From Syntrophaceae bacterium UBA6112 (GTDB taxonomy: Bacteria; Desulfobacterota; Syntrophia; Syntrophales; UBA5619), in contig DIWG01000018.1 in NCBI GenBank assembly GCA_002423465.1, positions 19,719 to 83,718 of the forward strand: 64,000 nucleotides of DNA, given 5' to 3'. The notes beneath the pieces are model-generated. The model searched no databases, was not told the DNA's origin, and saw only the letters and a program-made list of their open reading frames with translations. A program made the position numbers and the translations under genes. Of the stretch, positions 49,849 through 58,919 are shown in pieces. Every line of letters starts with the position of its first letter. The first letter of the stretch is position 1.

Positions 49849-50997
49849 ATGAATGTATTATCTCAAGAAGAATGGAAGGCTTTGCTGGCGAAGCATCAAG
49901 GATTGTGCATCTCGATTTTCATGCCGACCTTCCGCACCGGCGCGGAGAGTCAACAGAACCAGATCCGGTTCAGAAATCTCCTGCGGAAGGCGGAGGAAAA
50001 ACTGCTGGCCGGGGGTCTTCGTCCCCAGGAGATCAAGGCCATGCTGGAACCCGCGCAGGCGCTGCCGGGCAATGTTCTATTCTGGCGGAAGCAGAGCGAC
50101 GGCCTGGCGCTCTTCCTCTCCGCGGATCTTTTCCGCTCCTTCTGCCTCCCCGAGGCCTTTGACGAGCTGATCATGGTTGCCGACCATTTTCACATCAAGC
50201 CTCTCTTGCCGCTCCTCGGCGGCGACAAACGGTTCCATATCCTCGCCCTCAGCCAGAATGAGATCCGGCTTCTTGAAGGAACCGCCCGGAACGTAAGGGA
50301 AATCGAACTGGAATCGGTTCCAAAAAATCTTGAGGAAGCGCTCGGGTACGACGAGTCTGGGAAACAGGTCCGATATCGCGCCGGTACGGCGGGAGGAAGC
50401 GACCATTCAGCGATGGTCTCCGGGCATGGCGCGGAAATCGACGACACCAAAGAGAATCTACTGAAATACTTCCGTCTGATCGACCGGGGCCTTCGTGACC
50501 TGCTCCGGGATGAAAGGACGCCCCTCATTCTCGCCGGCGTGGAATATCTCTTTCCCATTTATCGCGAGGCGAACACATACCCTCGGCTGATCGAAGAAGG
50601 CATTCCCGGCAATCCCCAAGGGATCAGTACGGATGCCCTTCACCGATCGGCGCTGAAGATCGTCAGCCCCTATTTTCAGAAAGCCGAGCAGGACGCCGTC
50701 GCGCAGTACCGGCAATCTTCGGGGACCGGCCTGACATCAGCCGATCTGGGAGAGATCGTTGCCGCCGCCGTCCACGGACGGGTCGGCGTGCTTTTCGTCG
50801 CCTCGGGGCGCCAGCAGTGGGGAACCTTCAACAAGGAGAGCGGCGCCTTCGAGCAGCATCGGAAGATGGGAACATCCAGTGAAGATCTTCTGGAGTTGGC
50901 GGCCGTCCAGACCTTTTTGAATGGAGGATCGGTGTTTATACTGCCTCCGGAAAGATTGCCGGACACGGGCGACTTGACCGCTGTCTTCCGCTACTAA
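49849..50997 (+). CDS. Bacterial archaeo-eukaryotic release-factor-like protein (baeRF family)
   Basis: A 382-residue protein of the bacterial eRF1-like group. It opens LLAKHQGLCISIFMPTFRTG, then FLSADLFRSFCLPEAFDELIMVADHFHIKPLLPLL, a later NEIRLLEGTARNVREIELE and DDTKENLLKYFRLIDRGLRDLL, which are the usual segments of baeRF proteins. A ribosome-linked role is proposed for this group. It is a single-gene unit: the gene before it is divergent and the next starts after 30 bases with its own ribosome site. Confidence 0.75.
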   Translation: MNVLSQEEWKALLAKHQGLCISIFMPTFRTGAESQQNQIRFRNLLRKAEEKLLAGGLRPQEIKAMLEPAQALPGNVLFWRKQSDGLALFLSADLFRSFCLPEAFDELIMVADHFHIKPLLPLLGGDKRFHILALSQNEIRLLEGTARNVREIELESVPKNLEEALGYDESGKQVRYRAGTAGGSDHSAMVSGHGAEIDDTKENLLKYFRLIDRGLRDLLRDERTPLILAGVEYLFPIYREANTYPRLIEEGIPGNPQGISTDALHRSALKIVSPYFQKAEQDAVAQYRQSSGTGLTSADLGEIVAAAVHGRVGVLFVASGRQQWGTFNKESGAFEQHRKMGTSSEDLLELAAVQTFLNGGSVFILPPERLPDTGDLTAVFRY

Positions 50998-51027
50998 CCA
51001 GATGCTATTCAGGAAGGAGGATCTGTC

Positions 51028-51510
51028 ATGACTTGTCTGAGAGGATTTGCTGTTTGCACGCTGATCTTGGCGACTCTGTTGCTTTCTGTCTTGGAGGTGA
51101 TGGGCGCCGATGACTTTATGGTTTTGCGGTATAGTGACGGATTTACCCAAAGAATAAAACTGGAGAGACCGTCCGAGTTGATAAGACAGATTGAATTCCT
51201 GGAAGGCAAAAGGGTGTTCGGTCACGACGACCGGGGGGGCAGCCCAATAAAAGTTATTGCTGCGACCTACGGAAGGAACTGCGGAGCTCCTTACGGGAAT
51301 GCAACCCATCATCTTGCCGAGATCTGTAACGGAAGGGCGACATGCGAGTATGTGATTGATGTGAACGTCATCGGTGATCCGGCAGCCGGCTGCGCGAAGG
51401 ATTACTTTGCGGAGTGGCAATGCGGGCGTGATCCCGAGAGGCGCAGCATCAGCGCCCGCCCTGAGGCGGGAGGGGGCACACGGATCGTCCTGAGGTGCCC
51501 GGTCCGGTAG
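51028..51510 (+). CDS. Secreted protein with SUEL-like (rhamnose/galactose-binding lectin) domain
   Basis: A 160-residue exported protein. A signal peptide covers about 1-27 (LILATLLLSVLEVMGA). Residues 75-140 have IKVIAATYGRNCGAPYGNAT, ICNGRATCEYVIDVNVIGDPA and CAKDYFAEWQCG, which match the SUEL/Gal_Lectin pattern with six or more cysteines likely in disulfide bridges. Such domains are common in animals and scattered in bacteria. It follows the baeRF gene by 30 bases with its own GGAGG. Confidence 0.75.
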   Translation: MTCLRGFAVCTLILATLLLSVLEVMGADDFMVLRYSDGFTQRIKLERPSELIRQIEFLEGKRVFGHDDRGGSPIKVIAATYGRNCGAPYGNATHHLAEICNGRATCEYVIDVNVIGDPAAGCAKDYFAEWQCGRDPERRSISARPEAGGGTRIVLRCPVR

Positions 51511-51581
51511 CGCAAAGAGCTCCTTCCCCCACGGGCTCACGCCCGTAGTCCCCAGCGAATTTTGGATCGTATGATGCCATT

Positions 51582-52616
51582 TCAGATCCCGTCATCCCCA
51601 CCCGGAGCACCGGATTCTCCTGGGGAATCCTGCTCCCCCGCATCCCGGCCGCTCCATTTCCGGCCCTTGTATATGTAGCGGTCGAAAAGCCGGTGGTAGG
51701 GTGTCCAGTCCGACTCCTCGTCGCGGGCCTCCCGGATGAATTCCTGGAATGCGTTCACCTTGGCGTCCAAGTCGTCCATGTAGTGGACGATCAGGGCCTC
51801 CAGGGTCTTGGGCCGCTTGGGTGAACCATATTCGAGAACGCCGTGATGGCTGAGGATCAGGTGGCGCAGCTCCATAGCCGTCTGCTCCGGAAAATCCGGG
51901 ATCGCCGCGATCTTTGCATCGACCATTTCCACACCGATGACAATGTGGCCGACCAGACGCCCCGGATCGCTGTACTCCACGATCCGCTCAAAGGAGAATT
52001 CATAGATCTTTCCGATATCATGCAAGATTCCACCGGCGATCAGAAGATCCCGGTTGACCCCCGCGTAGTGACCGGCCGCCCGGTCGAGGAGCCGAACGAC
52101 GGAAAGGGTGTGTTCCAGAAGACCACCGATGTAGATGTGATGAAACCCCTTGGCCGCCGGCGCCCTCCGGAACAGCGTAGCGATCTTTTCGTCCTGGAAA
52201 AATGCCTGGAGGAGTGCAGATAGACAGGGGGTCTTCACCTGTTCGCAATAGGCCAGGATTTCAGCGAACATCGCCGAACGATCCCCCTTTGCCACCGGGA
52301 AGTAATCCGCGAGCTCGACCTCTGTATCCTCCACCTTCCGCAGCTCAATGATCGACAGTTGGATTGCGTTCTTGAAACTGAGCGCCCGCGCCTGAATGCG
52401 GATCAGATCCCCCTTTTTGAACGCCTTGTCCCAAGCCAGGGCATTCTCCCAGACCTTGCCGTCTACCTCACCGGTCCGGTCTCTCAGGCGGAGGTTCAGG
52501 TAGGGAGACCCCTTCTGGGAGAAAGCGAGATTCTTCTCGCCCGCGAGAAAAACCTCACTGACCCGGTCGCCTGTTTTGATATCCCTTACATAGATCGTTT
52601 TTCCCGTCACATCCAC
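51582..52616 (-). CDS. 3'-5' exoribonuclease YhaM-like (OB fold + HD domain)
   Basis: A 344-residue protein. Residues 1-100 form an OB-fold nucleic acid-binding domain (KGSPYLNLRLRDRTGEVDGKVW). The HD domain holds HHIYIGGLLEHTLSVVRL, GGILHDIGKIYEF and LILSHHG, the complete metal-binding set. YhaM degrades RNA from its 3' end. Its GTG start follows a short gap after fdhD on the same strand, so co-transcription is possible. The last 30 residues are Gly/Asp-rich and probably disordered. Confidence 0.88.
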   Translation of the reverse strand: MDVTGKTIYVRDIKTGDRVSEVFLAGEKNLAFSQKGSPYLNLRLRDRTGEVDGKVWENALAWDKAFKKGDLIRIQARALSFKNAIQLSIIELRKVEDTEVELADYFPVAKGDRSAMFAEILAYCEQVKTPCLSALLQAFFQDEKIATLFRRAPAAKGFHHIYIGGLLEHTLSVVRLLDRAAGHYAGVNRDLLIAGGILHDIGKIYEFSFERIVEYSDPGRLVGHIVIGVEMVDAKIAAIPDFPEQTAMELRHLILSHHGVLEYGSPKRPKTLEALIVHYMDDLDAKVNAFQEFIREARDEESDWTPYHRLFDRYIYKGRKWSGRDAGEQDSPGESGAPGGDDGI

Positions 52617-52628
52617 ACCTGTCCTTCC

Positions 52629-53507
52629 CTAAGAGTAGATTTTCATGCAACCCCGCCGGATCGAACCGACCAGCGTCATCCCGGCCTCCCGGGCCATTTC
52701 CACGGCCTGGGTCGTGGGGACCGACAGGGAACAGACCAACGGCACGCCCAGCCTCCGGATCTTGTGAACGATCTCGGAAGAGACCCGGCCGGTCCGGAGG
52801 ATGACGGCGTCACGGCAGTCCACGCCGTGCAACAGGGCGTAACCACCCAGCATGTCGATCGTGTTGTGCCGGCCGATGTCCTCTCGGACGACCAGGATCT
52901 TCCCGCTCCGGGCCAGGGCCGCGGCATGGGTCCCGCCGGTCTCTTCATGAAGGCGGGCCCGTTCAAGAAAGCGTTCCATGAGACCGAGGATGACCTCCGG
53001 TGCAAGGGAAACCTTCGCCGGCATGGGTTCTGCCGGCGACACCTCCACCGATCGCCCGAACCCGCGGGCGCCGCTCGATGCCAGGGTTCTTCCCTCTTGC
53101 GTTTCCGAGTCCGGGATTTCCCATCCCGCCGCCGTCCTGATCCTCACCACCGTCTGATCGGGGGAAACAGCCACTGCCGCAACATCCTCCCGCGTCCTCA
53201 GAAAACCTTCGGAACGGAGGAAACCCACGGCCAGCTCGTCCACGCAAAGCCCCGCACAGGCAATCGTAATCACCCGACGGTCGTTCAGATACACGGCAAG
53301 CGGAACCTCGCGGATGAGCCGCTCGTCCTGCTCGGAAAACCCCTTTCCGTCATAAACGGCGATGCGGAAACAGTCGCCACTTTTACCTTCGGATGCGAAG
53401 CTCTCCGTCCGGAGGGCGGGGCTTTCCGGCAAGGAAACATCCTGTTTTTGATTTCGCCCCTGATCTCCGCCGGCAAGGCAGGGCTCGCGGGTTGCACTCC
53501 CGGTCAT
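52629..53507 (-). CDS. fdhD: Formate dehydrogenase accessory sulfurtransferase FdhD
   Basis: A 292-residue protein that transfers sulfur to the molybdenum cofactor of formate dehydrogenase. Recognisable parts are EVPLAVYLNDRRVITI, CVDELAVGFLRSEGFL, EDIGRHNTIDMLGGYALL and GRVSSEIVHKIRRLGVP. The equivalent of the CXXC loop is not obvious (ASSGARGFGRSVEV). It starts at ATG 53507 in an ATGA overlap with the selB stop, so translation is coupled. Residues 1-37 are encoded by a 110-base dispersed repeat and look unlike FdhD, so the ancestral start may have been elsewhere. Confidence 0.9.
   Translation of the reverse strand: MTGSATREPCLAGGDQGRNQKQDVSLPESPALRTESFASEGKSGDCFRIAVYDGKGFSEQDERLIREVPLAVYLNDRRVITIACAGLCVDELAVGFLRSEGFLRTREDVAAVAVSPDQTVVRIRTAAGWEIPDSETQEGRTLASSGARGFGRSVEVSPAEPMPAKVSLAPEVILGLMERFLERARLHEETGGTHAAALARSGKILVVREDIGRHNTIDMLGGYALLHGVDCRDAVILRTGRVSSEIVHKIRRLGVPLVCSLSVPTTQAVEMAREAGMTLVGSIRRGCMKIYS
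53397..53506. repeat. 110-base dispersed repeat, copy B
   Basis: Same length and no gaps against 36361-36470, clearly similar throughout. Here it overlaps the first 37 codons of fdhD. Its end coincides with the selB stop region. It keeps the 5' hairpin (GAAGCTCTCC with GGCGGGGCTTTC) and the closing CTCCCGGTCA. Confidence 0.75.
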
Positions 53508-55426
53508 CTGTCCGGCCGTCCCCGGAGGATCCGGTGGTCGCCGGCCCGCATGGTCAGCTTGGTCATGTCAAAATACTCCATCAAAGGGATGATAAATTTC
53601 CGCGAAAGACCGGTCAGCTCCTTGAAACTCGCCGGCGTCGCCTGACCGTCGCGGATGAGGATCCGCCGATAATCCTCGCGAAGCTTCTCCAGCGCATCCC
53701 GGTGGAAGTTCAGATCCTCGCTGATCCGGACCAGGACCCCTTCGCGGGTCATCACCTGGATGAGGCTCGCCACCTCCTTTTTCCGGGCGGAGAACTGCTC
53801 CAGGACCTCACGGACCGTCGGCGGCGTAAGACTTCCGTTTTGAAAAACGAGGGAGAGCTCTTCCCGCAGGTCCTCCATCTCACCCTTGAGATGGACGCGG
53901 TGTCCCGTCAGACGGATCATCTCCTTTTCGGCAACGATCTCTCCCCGTTTTTCCAGCTCCCGGAGCGCCATTGTGAAGATCTTCTGCCCGGCCCCGTCGC
54001 CCCGCTCCAGCGTGGTCCGCAACTCCTCCCGGGAGAGGCCCTCCCTGAGCGGATTCCTTTCATGGTACCCCTGGAGCTCCCGCAGGATTTCCGTCTGGAA
54101 GGCCTCATATACCGGATGGGAGAGAACCCGCATCTCTTCCCGATCGACAAGGACGGCCTTCCTTGCGCCAAACATCCCCTCCAGACGTCGTCGCAATTCC
54201 CGGCCGCGGATGCCGGTCCGGACGATCAGCAGGTTTTCGGTGATTCCCCCGATCCCGGCCCTCTCCAGAACAACGGCCGTCTTCTCTTCATCCCCTGCCC
54301 CGGCAAGGCTCTTGAACTCACCGAGGACTGCGGCCGACGATCGTTTGTGTTTCGCGGGCAGGGGATCGACGATCAGGCCGCCGCCGATCGTCGTCACGGG
54401 GGAACAACTGCGGATGACAAACCGGTCCCCAGCCACCGTGGCCAGAGGGGTCTCCAAGATCAGTTGGGCGCAGCACTCCGTCCCCGGCTCCAGAACATCC
54501 CGGTCGAGAAGGATCATCCGCGCCATGACCTCGCAGGTCCCCGTATGGAGGCGGACGAGGCTCCGGTTCTTCAGTTTTCTGACGCCGCCCAGATGGCGGT
54601 ACAGACAATCGATGCGCAGCGACGCCGTCAACGAACCGGGATCGGCCAGGATATGCCCCCGTTCGATCATCTCCCGGTCGACCCCCTGAAGATTGATGGC
54701 CGTCCTCTGCCCGGCCTCGGCCGTTTCGACGGTTCGGTTGTGAACCTGGATTCCCCGGACCCTGGCACGCAGGCCGATGGGGGAGACCTCCACCTCCTCT
54801 CCCGTCGCCACCATTCCGGAAGCCAACGTCCCCGTAACGACGGTGCCGAACCCCTTCATCGTAAAGACCCGGTCCACGGGCAGACGGAAGAGACCGACAT
54901 CGGCGCCCGCCTCCACTTCCTGCGCCTTTTTCCCAATGGTCTCGATCAACTCGGGAAATCCGGCCCCGGTCAGGGAAGAGACCGGAACCACTGGGACATC
55001 TTCCAGAAAGGTCCCCCGCAGAAACGTGCGGACGTCCTCCCGAACCAGATCCAGCCACTCCGCATCGACCATGTCGATCTTGGTCAGCGCGACAAATCCT
55101 TTCCGGATCCCCAGGAGGGTGCAGATCTGGAGGTGCTCCCGCGTCTGCGGCATAACCCCTTCGTCGGCCGCAATGACCAAGACCACCAGATCAATACCGG
55201 CCGCCCCCGCCACCATGTTCCGGACGAACCGCTCATGGCCCGGAACATCGACAACCCCGAGGGTCCGTCCGTCCGACAGGGTCAGGGAGGCGAATCCGAG
55301 TTCGATCGTGATCCCCCGCTCTTTTTCCTCCTTGAGGCGGTCGGTGTCCACGCCGGTCAGTCTTTTGATCAACGCCGTCTTGCCGTGATCCACATGACCG
55401 GCCGTTCCCATTACGAGATGCTTCAT
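53504..55426 (-). CDS. selB: Selenocysteine-specific elongation factor SelB
   Basis: A 640-residue translation GTPase that brings Sec-tRNA to UGA codons. The G domain has GHVDHGKT (10-17), DVPGHERF and TKID. The C-terminal 250 residues hold the winged-helix repeats that bind the SECIS hairpin ([23 protein letters not shown] and others). Its presence implies that the organism makes selenoproteins. It overlaps fdhD by 4 bases; selenocysteine formate dehydrogenases would link the two. Confidence 0.96.
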   Translation of the reverse strand: MKHLVMGTAGHVDHGKTALIKRLTGVDTDRLKEEKERGITIELGFASLTLSDGRTLGVVDVPGHERFVRNMVAGAAGIDLVVLVIAADEGVMPQTREHLQICTLLGIRKGFVALTKIDMVDAEWLDLVREDVRTFLRGTFLEDVPVVPVSSLTGAGFPELIETIGKKAQEVEAGADVGLFRLPVDRVFTMKGFGTVVTGTLASGMVATGEEVEVSPIGLRARVRGIQVHNRTVETAEAGQRTAINLQGVDREMIERGHILADPGSLTASLRIDCLYRHLGGVRKLKNRSLVRLHTGTCEVMARMILLDRDVLEPGTECCAQLILETPLATVAGDRFVIRSCSPVTTIGGGLIVDPLPAKHKRSSAAVLGEFKSLAGAGDEEKTAVVLERAGIGGITENLLIVRTGIRGRELRRRLEGMFGARKAVLVDREEMRVLSHPVYEAFQTEILRELQGYHERNPLREGLSREELRTTLERGDGAGQKIFTMALRELEKRGEIVAEKEMIRLTGHRVHLKGEMEDLREELSLVFQNGSLTPPTVREVLEQFSARKKEVASLIQVMTREGVLVRISEDLNFHRDALEKLREDYRRILIRDGQATPASFKELTGLSRKFIIPLMEYFDMTKLTMRAGDHRILRGRPDR

Positions 55427-55581
55427 AGAGCAGAAAATAACAGACTCACCCTCTTTTCACAACAGCAAAGATGACGCCGTCAAGACCATCATTGCAGCGG
55501 GAAGCCGTCCGAAGAATGAATAACATGGCATTCTCCCGTCGGATGATTTATAAAAGCCATTGTCCATCAACGGGAGGAAAG

Positions 55582-56019
55582 ATGAGAGTATTGGGACTCG
55601 ATTACGGCAGCCGGAGAATCGGGGTTGCCGTCTGCGACGAGTTGGGAATGACGGCGCAAGGGACAATGACCCTCATCCGAAAGAACCGCACGGCGGACCT
55701 GGCCGCGATTGCCGAGCTGGTCGGTCGTTATGGCATTGAACGGATCGTCGTCGGTTACCCCCTCCGCCTCGACGGCAGCGAAGGAATCCAGTGTGAAAAG
55801 ATCAACGGATTCATCCGGCGGTTGGAAGCCCGATTTTCGCTGCCCGTCGTCCGCTGGGACGAGACCCTCTCCACGAAGGAAGCGGAGGAGCTTATCTGCA
55901 AGCGCGGAGTCAAGCCGGAGAAGAGAAGAGCAATCGTCGACCGCGTCGCCGCGTCGCTGATTCTGCAGGGATACCTTGACGCGCTCCCGCATGAGGGGAA
56001 GACCGGACCGACACCCTGA
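55582..56019 (+). CDS. ruvX: Holliday junction resolvase-like RuvX/YqgF
   Basis: A 145-residue RNase H-fold protein starting MRVLGLDYGSRRIGVAVCDE, with the Asp-containing DYG motif, VVGYPLRLDGSEG and DETLSTKEA. It is linked to 16S rRNA maturation and to resolution of Holliday junctions in the family. The ATG at 55582 has GGAGG upstream; an open stretch from 55471 is not part of the family. mltG follows after 17 bases, a common gene pair. Confidence 0.93.
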   Translation: MRVLGLDYGSRRIGVAVCDELGMTAQGTMTLIRKNRTADLAAIAELVGRYGIERIVVGYPLRLDGSEGIQCEKINGFIRRLEARFSLPVVRWDETLSTKEAEELICKRGVKPEKRRAIVDRVAASLILQGYLDALPHEGKTGPTP

Positions 56020-56036
56020 TCAATGAAGATAGGTTG

Positions 56037-57071
56037 ATGAACGGATTGAAAAGCATCGTGTTTAAAGCCATCCGGCATCGGCGGAAAGCGGTCGCCCTAA
56101 TCGCCCTGGTCGTGTTGTTGACCGGCGTTGCCTTCTACCGCTATGCGACAACCCCGGTCAATATCCTGGCCGCCTCCGGGACGGTCGACATCCCGAAGGG
56201 GTCCGGTTTCCTCCGGATTGCGGAGATTCTCAACGACGCCGGTCTGGTCGAAAACCGTCCTTTTTTCTGGGTTCTGGCTCTCGTCAAGCGGGCAAACAGA
56301 CATGCCCGGGCGGGTGAATATGAACTGACCGGCGCCATGTCGCCGTCGGCGATCCTCGACAAGCTGGTCCGAGGGGAGGTCAAGGTTTATCCGGTCATGC
56401 TGCCCGAGGACATCACCGTGCGCGAAGTGGCAAAGCGGCTTTCCGCCTTCAGGCTGATCGATGAGAAGGAATTCATGATGCTGGCCGTCAACCGGTCTTT
56501 TCTCGCCTCGCTCGACATCGAAGCGGACAGCATCGAGGGATACCTCTACCCGAACACCTATCGACTTGACCGGTCCATGACGACCCAAGAGATTATCCGG
56601 ATCATCGTCGGACAGTTCTGGAAAAAGGTCACGCCGGAAATGCGAAAAAGGGTGGAAGAGATAGGCTTGACAATGAGCGAGTGGGTAACCCTCTCCTCCA
56701 TCATCGGCAAGGAATCCGGAAACAGGGCCGAAAAATCACTGATCTCCGCCGTCTTTCACAACCGCTTGAAGCTGGGCATGAAGCTGCAGAGTGATCCCAC
56801 GGCCATCTACCACTTTGCACAAAACGGCAATCCCGGTCCAGCGGTCCGGAAGGAACATCTCCAAACGGAAACTCCACATAATACATATAAGATCAATGGT
56901 TTACCACCAGGACCGATCGCCAATCCCGGCATCGATTCCCTCCGGGCGGCTCTCTACCCCGCCGATGTTGATTACCTCTATTTCGTGGCAAAGAATGACG
57001 GGACACACTTCTTTTCCACGAACCTCGCCGCACACAATCGGGCAGTCTTAAAATATCAGATTAACAAGTAA
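56037..57071 (+). CDS. mltG: Endolytic peptidoglycan transglycosylase MltG
   Basis: A 344-residue inner-membrane enzyme. One helix lies at about residues 19-38. The LysM-like part has VDIPKGSGFLRIAEIL. The catalytic YceG domain has EGYLYPNTYRL, SIIGKESGNRAEKSLISAVFHNRL with the catalytic Glu in GKES, and HNTYKINGLPPGPIANPG. It cuts nascent glycan strands and helps to terminate them. Its ATG at 56037 lies one codon after a TTG. Confidence 0.94.
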   Translation: MNGLKSIVFKAIRHRRKAVALIALVVLLTGVAFYRYATTPVNILAASGTVDIPKGSGFLRIAEILNDAGLVENRPFFWVLALVKRANRHARAGEYELTGAMSPSAILDKLVRGEVKVYPVMLPEDITVREVAKRLSAFRLIDEKEFMMLAVNRSFLASLDIEADSIEGYLYPNTYRLDRSMTTQEIIRIIVGQFWKKVTPEMRKRVEEIGLTMSEWVTLSSIIGKESGNRAEKSLISAVFHNRLKLGMKLQSDPTAIYHFAQNGNPGPAVRKEHLQTETPHNTYKINGLPPGPIANPGIDSLRAALYPADVDYLYFVAKNDGTHFFSTNLAAHNRAVLKYQINK

Positions 57072-57090
57072 AAAAAGTGAAAAATTTTTC

Positions 57091-57119
57091 TTGACAAAGT
57101 CAAAATCCTCCTCTATCTT
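57091..57119 (+). promoter_or_regulatory. Sigma-70-type promoter of the dcw cluster
   Basis: TTGACA at 57091-57096 and TATCTT at 57114-57119, with 17 bases between. The -35 is a perfect consensus and the -10 keeps the first TA and final T. It lies about 50 bases upstream of mraZ and just before its operator repeats. Confidence 0.75.
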
Positions 57120-57127
57120 GGCCTCAA

Positions 57128-57152
57128 AGTGGGGTGAAGTGGATTATAGTGG
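57128..57152 (+). promoter_or_regulatory. MraZ-type operator: three AGTGG repeats with a 10-base period
   Basis: AGTGG occurs at 57128-57132, 57138-57142 and 57148-57152, at an exact 10-base period. MraZ is known to bind direct TGGGN-like repeats spaced at this distance upstream of its own gene. The repeats lie just downstream of the promoter hexamers, so binding should repress transcription. Confidence 0.75.
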
Positions 57153-57166
57153 AGGAAAAATCTTCA

Positions 57167-57613
57167 ATGTCCGTCTTCCGAGGCCAATATTACCATACGA
57201 TCGACGACAAGGGGAGGGTCATTTTCCCTTCGCGGCTCCGTGAAGTCTTCGCCGAGAAGTATGACAACCGTCTCGTCATCACAAACTGGGACGGTTATCT
57301 AATGGTGTTCCCCTACGATGAGTGGCGCGTCATCGAGGAAAAGGTCTCCCACCAGTCCCTCCTCCGAAAAGAGGTCCGTGCTTTTCAACGGTTTTTCATG
57401 TCCGGCGCCGTCGATTGCTCCCTGGATGGCCAGGGTCGGATCCTCATCCCACCCAATCTCAGGGAATTCGCAAAATTAGAGAAGGAGATCGTCTTGGCCG
57501 GCATGATCAAGGTCATTGAAATCTGGAGCAAGGAGAGGTTCGAAACCGAAATGAAGAAGAGCGGGGACAACCTGGACGGCTTCAGCGACTACATGGCGGA
57601 TCTGGGGATATAG
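57167..57613 (+). CDS. mraZ: Transcriptional regulator MraZ
   Basis: A 148-residue DNA-binding protein with two SpoVT-AbrB/MraZ repeats, one with [23 protein letters not shown] and one with [20 protein letters not shown]. MraZ controls the division and cell-wall cluster. The ATG at 57167 gives the usual length and start of the family; a GTG at 57134 would add 11 residues. GGAGG lies upstream, and the operator repeats precede it. Confidence 0.94.
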   Translation: MSVFRGQYYHTIDDKGRVIFPSRLREVFAEKYDNRLVITNWDGYLMVFPYDEWRVIEEKVSHQSLLRKEVRAFQRFFMSGAVDCSLDGQGRILIPPNLREFAKLEKEIVLAGMIKVIEIWSKERFETEMKKSGDNLDGFSDYMADLGI

Positions 57614-57660
57614 AAAACCTGAACAATGGCTTTGCCGGTTTTTTGCAAAGGCATTCTGAA

Positions 57661-58611
57661 ATGGAAATCTTCCATAAACCGGTCCTGGTCGCCGAGATCA
57701 TCGCTTCCCTTCAATGCAGGACCGGGGCCGTATATCTGGACGGCACGCTGGGAGGCGGGGGACATGCCTTTGCAATCTTGCGGAGCTCGGCGCCGGACGG
57801 CCGCGTAATCGGCATCGATGCCGATGGGGATGCGCTTCGGCAAGCCGAGAAACATCTGGCGTCCTTTGGCGACCGGAAGATCCTGGTGAAGGGAAATTTC
57901 GCCGATATGAAAACCATTCTGTCCGGGATGAAAATTGAAGAGGTGGAGGGGATTCTCCTGGATCTGGGCGTTTCCTCCCATCAACTGGACACGGCCGAAC
58001 GAGGTTTCAGCTTCACCCTCGACGCCCCCCTGGACATGCGGATGGACCGGGACAGGGGTCCAAGTGCGTACGATCTCGTCCATACCCTTGCCCGGGAGGA
58101 GTTGAAAAGAATTCTCCGGGAGTTCGGCGAGGAAAGAATGGCAGGGAGAATCTCCCGGGCCATCGTGAAGAGGCGGACCCTGTCCCCCATTCGGACGACA
58201 AACGATCTTGCCGGCGTGGTGACCGGGGCCATGCCCAAGGTTAGAGGTCCCGTCCGGATCCATCCGGCGACCCGGACCTTTCAGGCCCTTCGGATCGCCG
58301 TCAACGACGAACTCGCCAACCTGCAACAGGCGCTGGCCGACGGGATGGAACTTCTCAAGCCCGGAGGACGCTTTTCGGTCATCTCCTTTCATTCGCTGGA
58401 AGATCGAATCGTCAAGAACGCCTTCCATACCGCGGAAAAAGGCTGCATCTGTCCTCCCGACCTTCCCGTCTGCGCTTGCGGACGGAAACCGACAATGAAG
58501 GTCCTGACGCGGAAACCGGTCCTTCCCGGCGAGGAGGAGATCCGCGACAACCCACGTGCCAGAAGCGCAAAACTGAGAACGGCGGAGAGAATCGGATCAT
58601 GCAGGCTGTAG
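57661..58611 (+). CDS. rsmH: 16S rRNA m4C1402 methyltransferase RsmH
   Basis: A 316-residue SAM-dependent methyltransferase. It starts MEIFHKPVLVAEII, with LDGTLGGGGHA as the SAM-binding motif, ILLDLGVSSHQLDTAERGFSF and SFHSLEDRIVKN toward the end, where the Cys-containing GCICPPDLPVCACG segment follows. It modifies C1402 of 16S rRNA. It follows mraZ and overlaps ftsL by 13 bases. Confidence 0.95.
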   Translation: MEIFHKPVLVAEIIASLQCRTGAVYLDGTLGGGGHAFAILRSSAPDGRVIGIDADGDALRQAEKHLASFGDRKILVKGNFADMKTILSGMKIEEVEGILLDLGVSSHQLDTAERGFSFTLDAPLDMRMDRDRGPSAYDLVHTLAREELKRILREFGEERMAGRISRAIVKRRTLSPIRTTNDLAGVVTGAMPKVRGPVRIHPATRTFQALRIAVNDELANLQQALADGMELLKPGGRFSVISFHSLEDRIVKNAFHTAEKGCICPPDLPVCACGRKPTMKVLTRKPVLPGEEEIRDNPRARSAKLRTAERIGSCRL

Positions 58612-58919
58612 AGGTTCTAAAACAAAGGATTCACCCGCAGGAGGATGCATCCGGCCGGATCGGATATTCAACCTGGATCTTCATCGCCTCCATCCTGATG
58701 GCGGTGGCGCTCCTCTACGTTTGGAGCCATATCCATATGACGGAGTTGGAGTACCAGATCGCCCGGGAGTTGAGCAGCCGGGAACAGATCGCGGAAGAAC
58801 AGACGAAGCTGAAGGTCGAACTTGCAACGCTGAAATCACCCCGAAGGATCGAAACCATCGCCCGGGAGAAGCTGCAGATGACGTATCCGGAAAGGAAACA
58901 GGTTATTGTACTGAAATGA
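58599..58919 (+). CDS. ftsL: Cell division protein FtsL
   Basis: A 106-residue bitopic membrane protein. A transmembrane helix lies at residues 26-45 (WIFIASILMAVALLYVW), then a coiled coil (ELEYQIARELSSREQIAEEQTKLKVELATL). It closes with IETIAREKLQMTYPERKQVIVL, the FtsL/DivIC pattern. It lies between rsmH and ftsI in the usual dcw position and overlaps ftsI by 4 bases. It forms a complex with FtsB and FtsQ. Confidence 0.9.
   Translation: MQAVEVLKQRIHPQEDASGRIGYSTWIFIASILMAVALLYVWSHIHMTELEYQIARELSSREQIAEEQTKLKVELATLKSPRRIETIAREKLQMTYPERKQVIVLK

Noticed and set aside
53393..55474. 693-codon plus-strand frame opposite selB
   Set aside because: Antisense of a complete SelB; low-complexity composition.
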